A DNA stretch of 22,070 nt from Bacteroidota bacterium (GTDB lineage Bacteria > Bacteroidota > Ignavibacteria > UBA10030): contig DOWV01000257.1 of NCBI GenBank assembly GCA_003519375.1, positions 1 through 22,070 on the forward strand, written 5' to 3'. The notes below the pieces were generated by a model that made no database searches, was not told where the DNA came from, and saw only the letters and a program-made list of their open reading frames with translations. The translations under genes were made by a program, and so were the position numbers. Positions 7,926-15,212 of the stretch are shown here, one piece after another (positions within the stretch are counted from its first letter, which is position 1; each line of letters opens with the position of its first letter).

Positions 7926-8948
7926 ATGTCGCTGAAAACATCATTCCTTGGTCTCACGCTTCAAAGTCCGGTCCTTATCGCTTCCGGTCCCGCCAGTCAT
8001 GATGTGAACCAGGTTCGGGTTGCGGAGGAGCAGAACGCAGGAGCCATCGTCTTGAAGACCGCATGTTCCGACAAGTTCGCGCACATGCGGTCGTGGCCGA
8101 GGCCCCGGTACAAGCTTCTCGATTGGGACAAACAGATTGAAGGCCGGTCGAAAATGTTCAGCCTCTACTCCTATGAGCAGGGCTATAGCGGAACGCTTGA
8201 CGATTACTGGGAGCTTATCAGCGCCTGTAAAAAACATGCGGCCCTTCCTGTCATTGGAAGTATTTTTGCCGACGAGGCGAAGGATTGGATTGATATGGCA
8301 AAGCGAGTCGAGCAATGCGGCGCAGATGCCATCGAGCTTGACATATCGTCACCGCACCGGCCCGGAAGCCTGGCGTTCGAGACAACATTCGTCGCGGCCA
8401 TAAACGGCGTCGTTGGTGCTGTGAGGATTCCGGTGCTTGTGAAGCTGGGCCCGGGCCCGGAAGTGCTCCCTCAATGTCTGATCGCGCAGGAGAACGGCGC
8501 CTCGGCGGTAACACTGTGCAATCGCCTCCGCGGTTTTGATGTCGATATCGAAAGCCAACGGCCAATCCTGCATGGGTATTTTGCCGGCATCGGAGGTCCG
8601 TGGGCAAAATACTACACGATGCGCCACGTTGCTGAAGCCGCGAACACCATTACGATCCCCATTAGTGCCACTGGCGGGGTCCTCTCAGGTGAAGACGTGA
8701 TCAAGTACATGCTGCTCGGTGCCTCCACCGTGCAAATTCTGTCGGTCATTATGGTCAACGGCTGGGAGTCGGTAAAACGAATCAATAATGAAATCGAAGA
8801 GTACATGCAGCGGAAAAAAATAAACTCCCTCGAGGAAATACGCGGGAAAGCTTTAAGCGCGATGGTGTCTCCCGACGAAATCATCCGATGGTCGGGTGAA
8901 TCGAAGAGAGGATCGCGAAATCTCTGGAAGGAAGGCACCGAAAACTGA
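7926..8948 (+). CDS. Dihydroorotate dehydrogenase/PreA-like FMN flavoprotein
   Basis: A 340-residue TIM-barrel flavoprotein of the DHOD/PreA superfamily, translated from an ATG one base after the GH3 stop. The longer in-frame start at 7881 lies inside GH3 and is rejected. The N-terminus LGLTLQSPVLIASGP is characteristic. The FMN/phosphate end of the barrel is seen in SATGGVLSGEDVIKYMLLGA. The active-site loop reads ELDISSPHRPG. Ser142 occupies the position of the catalytic base (Cys in class 1 DHOD and dihydropyrimidine dehydrogenase, Ser in class 2). Asp139 replaces the usual Asn. A separate two-cluster ferredoxin follows directly, recalling PreA, where a ferredoxin domain is fused to the C-terminus. 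True pyrimidine biosynthesis looks unlikely because no other pyr genes are present. Reduction of an unsaturated cyclic amide or similar substrate is possible. Confidence 0.8.
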   Translation: MSLKTSFLGLTLQSPVLIASGPASHDVNQVRVAEEQNAGAIVLKTACSDKFAHMRSWPRPRYKLLDWDKQIEGRSKMFSLYSYEQGYSGTLDDYWELISACKKHAALPVIGSIFADEAKDWIDMAKRVEQCGADAIELDISSPHRPGSLAFETTFVAAINGVVGAVRIPVLVKLGPGPEVLPQCLIAQENGASAVTLCNRLRGFDVDIESQRPILHGYFAGIGGPWAKYYTMRHVAEAANTITIPISATGGVLSGEDVIKYMLLGASTVQILSVIMVNGWESVKRINNEIEEYMQRKKINSLEEIRGKALSAMVSPDEIIRWSGESKRGSRNLWKEGTEN

Positions 8949-8972
8949 AAGACCTGCCGGCTGAGAGAGACT

Positions 8973-9302
8973 ATGAGTAGTGAAGGTTCAAAATACCCGG
9001 GTCTTCGTCCACTTCCGCCGGACTTTGTGCGGGACTTTCCGCCGCTTGCGCTGGTCGTGGAGGATAAATGCATCGCCTGCGATCGGTGTCCGCCGCTTTG
9101 TTTCTTTGACGCGATTGTCATGGAAGCCCGGCCGCGACACAAATTCAAACGAACGGCCATCGTCATTCCTGATAATTGCACAGGGTGCGGACTTTGTTTC
9201 GAAGCTTGCCCCGTTGATGCGTTCGTATGGGAACCGGACAAGGATATCGGGAAAGGTCCTTCGAAAGCTGCTGAGAAAACCGAAAGAGATCTGGGCGTAT
9301 GA
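8973..9302 (+). CDS. 2[4Fe-4S] ferredoxin, likely partner of the PreA-like flavoprotein
   Basis: A 109-residue soluble electron carrier. Two CxxCxxCxxxC motifs are complete: Cys33, 36, 39, 43 and Cys69, 72, 75, 79. The second is followed by the usual Pro; the first is not. Extra N-terminal (about 30 residues) and charged C-terminal segments flank the domain. The gene lies 24 bases after the PreA-like gene and overlaps the cyclase-family gene by ATGA. In dihydropyrimidine dehydrogenases an equivalent domain carries electrons to the FMN of the DHOD-like barrel. The gene order suggests the same job here as a separate subunit. I see no dedicated flavin/NAD subunit (PreT-like) in the window to reduce it. 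Confidence 0.88.
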   Translation: MSSEGSKYPGLRPLPPDFVRDFPPLALVVEDKCIACDRCPPLCFFDAIVMEARPRHKFKRTAIVIPDNCTGCGLCFEACPVDAFVWEPDKDIGKGPSKAAEKTERDLGV

Positions 9303-9916
9303 AAGTCGTCGATCTGACACACCCCATCAGCGAAGCAACGCCGGTCTATTTCCCCTGGCATCCCAAGACCGAAGTGGAGCGAACGGCGACGTTTGAAGCG
9401 AATCGCTGCGAAGTACGGCGCCTGAGCATCGGCACGCACAGCGGCACACATATCGACGCCCCGAGTCATGTCTACGCCGGTTACCCGACGCTTGATCAAT
9501 ACGATCCCGGGCTTTGGTACGTTGAAACACAGGTTCTCGACTTCACTCCGCGCGAGGCAAGGAAGGAAATAACAAGGGATGAAGTGAAGGCCAGGCTCAA
9601 ACAAGAGGGTGTCGGCGTACTGGTGAAAACAGGCTGGGATGTTCATTTCGGCGAGCCCGATTACTATGCGACATACCCGCCCATTTCACGGGAGGCGGCC
9701 GAGTACCTTGTGGAGATGAAAGTCCCGATCCTTGCGGCGGATACGCCGTTTTCCCTGGACGTTCATTACATCATCCTGAAGCGTGGTATTCCCCTGGTCA
9801 CGAACATCAACAATACGGGTCAGTTGAAAGATGGTATGATCAAACTGATTGCCGCTCCCTTGCTCATTCAGGGCAGCGATGGTGCGCCGGCACGAGTTCT
9901 TGCGGTTGTAGAATGA
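9299..9916 (+). CDS. Cyclase / kynurenine formamidase-family metallohydrolase
   Basis: A 205-residue member of the cyclase family (PF04199), which includes kynurenine formamidase and isatin hydrolase. The N-terminal DLTHPISEATPVYF and the metal-binding signature THSGTHIDAPSH are intact: His47, His51, Asp53 and His57 are the expected ligands. Family members hydrolyse formamides, lactams and other cyclic amides or esters. It overlaps the ferredoxin gene upstream and the M20 gene downstream by ATGA at both ends. Sitting between a PreA-like reductase/ferredoxin pair and an amidohydrolase, it could open a reduced ring before deacylation. No kyn pathway genes are present, so I do not assign kynurenine formamidase itself. 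Confidence 0.85.
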   Translation: MKVVDLTHPISEATPVYFPWHPKTEVERTATFEANRCEVRRLSIGTHSGTHIDAPSHVYAGYPTLDQYDPGLWYVETQVLDFTPREARKEITRDEVKARLKQEGVGVLVKTGWDVHFGEPDYYATYPPISREAAEYLVEMKVPILAADTPFSLDVHYIILKRGIPLVTNINNTGQLKDGMIKLIAAPLLIQGSDGAPARVLAVVE

Positions 9917-11052
9917 CAACGATTATGACACCGGTCGAATCCCTCCTTGCCGATCTTGTTGCGATTCCAAGCATGAATCCGATGGGCCGCGGCCGCACGG
10001 GAAAAGAGTACACCGAGCAGGCGATCGCAGACTACGTCGTTGGATATCTCAAGAGACACTTCGTCGACGCAGAGCTCCAGGAGCATCTGCCCGGTCGGCC
10101 GAATGTTCTCGCAACAATCTCGGCAGGTGCCCCGGACACGGTGTTGTTGGAAGCGCATCTTGATACAGTGCATGCGGATGGAATGATCATTGAACCGTTC
10201 AAGCCTGACGTCCGGGACGGAAAACTCTTTGGCCGCGGATCGTGCGACACCAAAGGATCGATGGCGGCGTTTCTGCAGGCTGCCGTTGAATCCGTGAAGT
10301 CCCCGAAGCAGCTTCGTCATAACATACTCCTGCTTTTTGTTTCGGACGAAGAATACAAGTTCGCCGGTGCACAATTCGCCGCCCGCCGGGGCATCAGAGC
10401 GGATTTTGGGATAGCCGGTGAACCAACGCAGTTGAAGATCGTCCGGGCGCATAAGGGCGTGACGCGATGGAAAATTGCCACCCGCGGCGTCGCAGCGCAC
10501 TCAGCCTACCCTGAGCGCGGCAAAAACGCCATTTACTCGATGTCGAAGGTGATCGGCAGGCTCGAGGAGTACGCAGCAAAGTTGTATGCGGCAGATCCGC
10601 ATCCGGTTCTGGGGTCGCCTTCGCTCAGCGTTGGCGTTGTTGAAGGAGGACAGGCAGTAAACGTAGTTCCTGACCGCTGCTGGATAGAAATCGACCGGCG
10701 CACATTGCCGAATGAAACGACGGAGAGCGTACTGACGCCTGTAAAATCTCTCCTGGATGGCCTTAACGATTGGGAGATGAAAGAACCGCACCTCTCGGTT
10801 GGAGGGATGGAAGTGGCGGCGAATGCTCCGATTGTTCGGTCATTGGCGCGATCGATCAAAGATGTCTGCGGAGACGTTGTGGTCGAAGGGGCACAGTACG
10901 CAACCGATGCCGGAATATACAACGCTGTCGGGATACCGACGGTGGTGTTTGGTCCGGGCGACATCGCACAGGCACACACAGAATCGGAGTATCTCGAACT
11001 GCATCAGCTCAGCCAGGCAGTCGATATCATCAGGAGGTTTTTGACCACATGA
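9913..11052 (+). CDS. M20 family amidohydrolase (ArgE/DapE-like deacylase)
   Basis: A 379-residue di-zinc peptidase/deacylase of the M20 family, cytoplasmic with no signal peptide. The catalytic set is complete: His82-x-Asp84 (EAHLDTVH), bridging Asp112 (GSCDTKG), the catalytic base Glu146 with Glu147 (SDEEY), Glu170 (AGEPTQ) and His355 near the C-terminus (AHTESEY). Known relatives remove acetyl or succinyl groups from ornithine and diaminopimelate, cleave N-acyl amino acids, or act on ureido acids. With the NSAR-like racemase upstream, an N-acyl amino acid is an attractive substrate. With GH3 hexosaminidase, an amino-sugar-linked amide is also possible. Translational coupling by ATGA on both sides places it firmly in the operon. 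Confidence 0.85.
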   Translation: MTTIMTPVESLLADLVAIPSMNPMGRGRTGKEYTEQAIADYVVGYLKRHFVDAELQEHLPGRPNVLATISAGAPDTVLLEAHLDTVHADGMIIEPFKPDVRDGKLFGRGSCDTKGSMAAFLQAAVESVKSPKQLRHNILLLFVSDEEYKFAGAQFAARRGIRADFGIAGEPTQLKIVRAHKGVTRWKIATRGVAAHSAYPERGKNAIYSMSKVIGRLEEYAAKLYAADPHPVLGSPSLSVGVVEGGQAVNVVPDRCWIEIDRRTLPNETTESVLTPVKSLLDGLNDWEMKEPHLSVGGMEVAANAPIVRSLARSIKDVCGDVVVEGAQYATDAGIYNAVGIPTVVFGPGDIAQAHTESEYLELHQLSQAVDIIRRFLTT

Positions 11053-11981
11053 TCCTCGGGCTTGACATCGGCGGAACGAAAACTGCCGCCGTTCTTGGAA
11101 CGCGTCACGGTGATATTCGTTGGAGAAAAGAGATTCTGACGAAGACGGATCGCGGCTTCAAACCGGTCTTCAGCGAGATTACCGCACTTGCCGGGGAAGC
11201 ACTTGTCGGTTCGCCTGAACGCGTCGAAGCTATCAGCGTATCCATCGGGGGGCCGCTCGACGTTTTCAACGGGATTATCAAATCACCGCCAAACCTCCCG
11301 GGCTGGGATAATATTCCGCTCAAGCGTCTTTTGAAAGAACAATTCGCACTCCCCGTTTTCATTGAGCACGATGGTAACGCCGGAGCTCTCGCGGAATTCT
11401 ACTTCGGCTCCGGGAGGGGTTTTCGCAATATCGTCTTTCTGACGATGGGCACCGGATTTGGTGCCGGTTTGATTTTTGACGGAAAGCTCTACCGCGGCAC
11501 GAACGATACAGCAGGAGAAATCGGGCATATCCGTATTGCCGAAGACGGCCCGGATTGCTATGGAAAAGCCGGGTCGCTCGAGGGGTTTGGCAGCGGTACC
11601 GGTATGGCAAAACTGGCGCGGGCGATGTTTCCTGCAATATGGAACGAATCGGCCGGCGTTTCCGATCTTTACGAGGCATACCGGAGCGGTTCTTCGGAGG
11701 CACGGCAGGTCTTTGAAAAAGCAGGATTCTACCTGGGGCGCGCGTTCGCAATGATTGGAGATCTCTTGAATCCCGAGCGTATCATCCTCGGCGGGCTGGG
11801 GATGCGCATTGGCGACGCCTTTTTGCCGGTCGCCCGGGTTGTGTTCCAGGAAGAGAGTCTCCCGCAAGTCAGTGCAGCCTGCCAGATAATTCCAGCTCAG
11901 CTCGGCGAAACAATCGGCGACATTGCATCGCTCTGCGCGGCGATTGATCAGGGGAAGACTACAGGGGGGTTTACTTCATGA
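11049..11981 (+). CDS. ROK family sugar kinase lacking the usual cysteine zinc motif
   Basis: A 310-residue sugar kinase starting at the ATG that overlaps the M20 stop; the much longer upstream extension in this frame lies within M20 and is rejected. LDIGGTKT (Asp6) is the first phosphate loop. Asp108 in EHDGNAG is the expected catalytic base. MGTGFGAG is the second phosphate loop, and His160 in EIGHI is conserved. In most ROK proteins a CxCGxxGCxE zinc motif follows. Here that segment reads DCYGKAGSLE (169-178) with only Cys170, so the zinc site appears lost. There is no helix-turn-helix N-domain, so this is a kinase, not an NagC-type regulator. Likely substrates are glucose, mannose or N-acetyl-hexosamines. 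The GH3 enzyme upstream makes an amino sugar a reasonable guess. Confidence 0.85.
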   Translation: MILGLDIGGTKTAAVLGTRHGDIRWRKEILTKTDRGFKPVFSEITALAGEALVGSPERVEAISVSIGGPLDVFNGIIKSPPNLPGWDNIPLKRLLKEQFALPVFIEHDGNAGALAEFYFGSGRGFRNIVFLTMGTGFGAGLIFDGKLYRGTNDTAGEIGHIRIAEDGPDCYGKAGSLEGFGSGTGMAKLARAMFPAIWNESAGVSDLYEAYRSGSSEARQVFEKAGFYLGRAFAMIGDLLNPERIILGGLGMRIGDAFLPVARVVFQEESLPQVSAACQIIPAQLGETIGDIASLCAAIDQGKTTGGFTS

Positions 11982-14218
11982 AGAAATTCACTCTTGCACT
12001 CTTGATTCTGATTTTGATGAGCACCGCGCTATCGCAGAAGTCCGTCTATCTGAATGCGATCAAGGATGCGGCGGAGCGCGGCTGGCGAGACAATCCACGG
12101 ATCATCGAGCAATGGAAGAAAACCACCAAGCCGAATATTCTGTGGGGTTACGACTCACCGGCTCACCCCGTGTATCTCGCGAGCACGCTTGCGTTTCTTT
12201 ATGAGGAAACAAAGAACATGGATTACGCAAAAAGGGCTGCAGAGCTGCTGGCGATGTACGGAGATTTGCGCGACGTCTATCCCGAGGCAAATGTCAAAGC
12301 GAGGATTGAATACGAAGACGGCCTTCCGGCGCTGGCCAACTTCTTCTTCATGCCGCCCTACATACGAGCCTATCTCAGAATCCGTGGGAGCGGCATGATC
12401 GACGAAGCTGCCAGAAAGAAAATCGAGATGGACCTCGCCGGAAGCGCTGACTTCATCTTTCGTTTTCCTGAGTGGGGCACGCATAACAGGGCAATGCTGC
12501 GCGCCGAAGCACTCCAATATGCAGTGCTCGCTATGCCCGATCATCCCCACGCGGTGAAATGGAGAAAACTCGCAGATGCTATCGCCGGCGACAACCTGAA
12601 ACAATGGGAGGCCGAAGATGCTTCGACCTATCATCCTGTGTGGCTTGAATCGCTCTACTCGTATGCAGACGCCGCTGGAAAGAACGAACTGTTTGAATCG
12701 CCGTTGACAAGGTACTACCAGCAGTATTTCCTCAAACTTATCGGACCGCACGGAACGATACCCGAATTCGGAGATGCCCGCTGGACATCTGGCTGGGAGG
12801 CCTTGCGTATGGTACCGTTTTTCGAGAAGGGTGCCGCCGTCTATAAGGATCCTCAACTCAAATGGGCGGCGTGGACTGTCCTTGAATCATACAAAACACT
12901 GAACAGACCGATCAGCGTCGGAGAAGCCTATCACCTCTCAGATGCATATCGATGGGCCGATGAGTCGGTCAAACCTCAACAGCCGACCTCATTGTCACAA
13001 GAAGTGCTTGAAGATCTTGTCGGGAAAAAGATTGTGTTCCGCGATGGATGGACGCCGATGAGCACGTACATGCTCCTGAATTATCGGGACGAGGGAGACG
13101 GCGGCTGGCTCACCCGCGAATACCTGCGGCAGTCCATTTCCGTGGAAGAGGAGAAAATGCATCACGGGCATGCCGATGAGAACAGCATACCATTGCTTAT
13201 GAGTAATGGCTCGGTCCTCCTCCACGACGCAGATTATAGAAATGAACTTCCCAGCGGACCGTACGGAGCGTGGCGCCAGGACTATTTTCATAACCGCATC
13301 ATCGCCCGTCCCGAGAAACGGGATAAACGCCAGCCTTTTCTGGAATTTGTCCGGAATTCCGGGGCTTATCGTGCCGTCAGAACCCATAAGGTTGACTTCT
13401 TGAATCTGAATGAGGTCGATATGAGCCGGACGAGACTCATTGATCAGGACATGGGATACCAAACAGACCGCGTCATCACCTTCATCAAAGAGGAAGGGTG
13501 GTTTGTTGTTGTCGATGCGATCAAGATTCTTCGTTCAGGCTATTTCACGTTTGCCAACCTCTGGCATGCCCAGCACATCCTGAACAAAGGTAAGGATTAC
13601 GTTGATGTCGCGACGGATTCCATCCAGGGAGTCAAGTTCCTTACCGACCGATCTCTCCTGCTGGTTTTTCCGGAAACCTATGCCAAGACGCTGGGTGACG
13701 AGCCAATCAGCCGGAGTCATCAGCAGGAAAACGTGATCTACCAGACCATCTCAGGCCAATATAAAGCCGGTGACACAGAGCTCTTCGTCACCGTGCTTAT
13801 CCCGCACGGCCGTGGTCAGAATCTTGATGACCTGAGATCGAAAGCGAAACTCATTGATGTGAGCGCCCCCTACAAGGCAGTGGGGGTGCAGATTGCACGC
13901 GGTGATCGGACGTCGGTTCTTGGAGTGAAAGTCGATCTGGAAATGGAGATTGCCCGCGAGAACATCCGCCCGCGGTATCTCTATTCGCTCGGCAAGGTTG
14001 TCTACGGTGACTTCGAGACCGATGCCCACTATTTCTTTGCGAGCGCAAGCAGCCGGGAAGTGAAATACTCGGCTTCAAACGTCTTGAAGGTTCTCTTCAA
14101 AGGGAAGCCGTTCATGGAGGCCCTGCCGAATACACACGGATTACAACTCGATGGGGCACCCGACAGAATCGGATACACAAAGTGGCGGTACTGGGGAGAC
14201 ACCGTGGAGAACAAGTAG
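11978..14218 (+). CDS. Secreted polysaccharide-lyase-like protein (alginate lyase/heparinase II-III architecture)
   Basis: A 746-residue exported protein. Residues 1-19 form a signal peptide (MKKFTLALL..., ending TALS before Gln). The first half is helical and resembles an (alpha/alpha) toroid of alginate/heparinase lyases, with His169-Asn170-Arg171 in GTHNRAML. The second half resembles the heparinase II/III C-terminal beta-sandwich, with HHGHADENS (His395, 396, 398; Asp400), Tyr429 in GPYGAW and His438-Asn-Arg. Such proteins cleave uronate-containing polysaccharides by beta-elimination. I cannot assign a PL family or substrate by eye. Some relatives may be hydrolases instead. ATGA overlap with the ROK gene links it to the upstream run. 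The overall layout matches this superfamily well, but individual catalytic residues are provisional. Confidence 0.7.
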   Translation: MKKFTLALLILILMSTALSQKSVYLNAIKDAAERGWRDNPRIIEQWKKTTKPNILWGYDSPAHPVYLASTLAFLYEETKNMDYAKRAAELLAMYGDLRDVYPEANVKARIEYEDGLPALANFFFMPPYIRAYLRIRGSGMIDEAARKKIEMDLAGSADFIFRFPEWGTHNRAMLRAEALQYAVLAMPDHPHAVKWRKLADAIAGDNLKQWEAEDASTYHPVWLESLYSYADAAGKNELFESPLTRYYQQYFLKLIGPHGTIPEFGDARWTSGWEALRMVPFFEKGAAVYKDPQLKWAAWTVLESYKTLNRPISVGEAYHLSDAYRWADESVKPQQPTSLSQEVLEDLVGKKIVFRDGWTPMSTYMLLNYRDEGDGGWLTREYLRQSISVEEEKMHHGHADENSIPLLMSNGSVLLHDADYRNELPSGPYGAWRQDYFHNRIIARPEKRDKRQPFLEFVRNSGAYRAVRTHKVDFLNLNEVDMSRTRLIDQDMGYQTDRVITFIKEEGWFVVVDAIKILRSGYFTFANLWHAQHILNKGKDYVDVATDSIQGVKFLTDRSLLLVFPETYAKTLGDEPISRSHQQENVIYQTISGQYKAGDTELFVTVLIPHGRGQNLDDLRSKAKLIDVSAPYKAVGVQIARGDRTSVLGVKVDLEMEIARENIRPRYLYSLGKVVYGDFETDAHYFFASASSREVKYSASNVLKVLFKGKPFMEALPNTHGLQLDGAPDRIGYTKWRYWGDTVENK

Positions 14219-14239
14219 GAGCGGGGGGATGAGAACGAA

Positions 14240-15166
14240 ATGGTGACGACAATTACACTGAATCCCATGCTCGACAAGACGGTGCATATCGACCGTCTGG
14301 AGCGGGGGGCGATTCATCGCGCAACAAAGATGGCGATGGTTGCGGGAGGGAAGGGGATCAATGTCTCCCGTCAGTTGAGATGTCTCGGGATCAATACCGT
14401 CGCTACGGGATTTCTCGGCGGGGAAACCGGTACGATCATGACACGGCTCCTGACCTCTGAAGCCATTGACCATGATTTTGTGTTGACGGGGGCGATGACG
14501 CGCGAAGGCATGACGTATCGTGAACCGGGAGGAGTCTGGACAGCGATGTTCGAGCCGCCCGGCCGGATTGACGTCGAGGCGGTTCATAAGCTGAGCAAGA
14601 AAATCGATTATCTTGCCTCGAAAAGCACATGGCTCGTGTGCGCAGGAAGCTCGCCTGGAAACGAAGCTGATGATGTCTACTATGAAGCGGTCCTGAGTGC
14701 CCACCGCCACGGTATTACCAGCATTCTGGATTCGTACGGTTACGCGCTGGAGCTGGGCCTGAAAGCCCAGCCAACCATGGTGAAGCCGACCAGGCGGGAG
14801 TTCGAAGTCACGTTCGGGCAATCACTGAAAACAGATCACGATTACGTCGAAGCCGTCAATACTCTCCTGAGGAGCGGGGCGCGCTACGGTATCATCTCAG
14901 ACGGCGCGAATCCCTTCTTTGCAGGAATTCAGGGGCACTACTGGAAAGTGATCCCGCCGGCCATTCCATCCGTAAATCCCACAGGCTCAGGCGACGCCAT
15001 GGTCGGTGGAATACTCTACGGGTTTCACCAGGGATGGAAATTCGAGCGTTGTCTCGCTTTTGGAGCCGCGGCAGGCGCAGCAAACGCGCGCAAGTGGGAC
15101 GTAGCAAACTCGAGCCTTGCTGAAATTACGACGCTCGAGTCTGACGTGAAGCTTCAACGGCTCTGA
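14240..15166 (+). CDS. PfkB-family 1-phosphofructokinase / tagatose-6-phosphate kinase-like
   Basis: A 308-residue ribokinase-fold sugar-phosphate kinase of the 1-PFK/LacC branch. The N-terminus TITLNPMLDKTVHID is diagnostic of that branch. AGGKGIN binds substrate, and NPTGSGDAMVGG near the C-terminus holds the catalytic base Asp252. Enzymes of this group convert fructose-1-phosphate or tagatose-6-phosphate to the 1,6-bisphosphate. No PTS genes are present to make fructose-1-phosphate. The gene starts 21 bases after the lyase-like gene with a G-rich RBS. A class I aldolase that could split the product is at the left end of the window. The exact sugar phosphate is unresolved. Confidence 0.85.
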   Translation: MVTTITLNPMLDKTVHIDRLERGAIHRATKMAMVAGGKGINVSRQLRCLGINTVATGFLGGETGTIMTRLLTSEAIDHDFVLTGAMTREGMTYREPGGVWTAMFEPPGRIDVEAVHKLSKKIDYLASKSTWLVCAGSSPGNEADDVYYEAVLSAHRHGITSILDSYGYALELGLKAQPTMVKPTRREFEVTFGQSLKTDHDYVEAVNTLLRSGARYGIISDGANPFFAGIQGHYWKVIPPAIPSVNPTGSGDAMVGGILYGFHQGWKFERCLAFGAAAGAANARKWDVANSSLAEITTLESDVKLQRL

Positions 15167-15212
15167 CCACGGACGATTTTGGCTCGGGGTTGGTCCATCA
15201 TTATTGGAGATT

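Noticed and set aside
8661..8680. GCCACTGGCGG string resembling the conserved core word of cobalamin riboswitches
   Set aside because: It lies inside the PreA-like coding sequence and encodes the SATGG motif of the enzyme. No surrounding riboswitch structure is present, and the B12-related genes are 6.5 kb away.
8612..9646. Long antisense open frame (344 codons) on the minus strand
   Set aside because: It runs opposite the 3' end of the PreA-like gene, the ferredoxin and most of the cyclase gene, all of which have clear family motifs on the plus strand. Its translation shows no recognisable domain.
10770..11048. N-terminal extension of the ROK reading frame
   Set aside because: It lies wholly inside the M20 gene in another frame, is low-complexity and Arg/Gly/Cys-rich, and the family N-terminus (ILGLDIGGTK) begins exactly at 11049.
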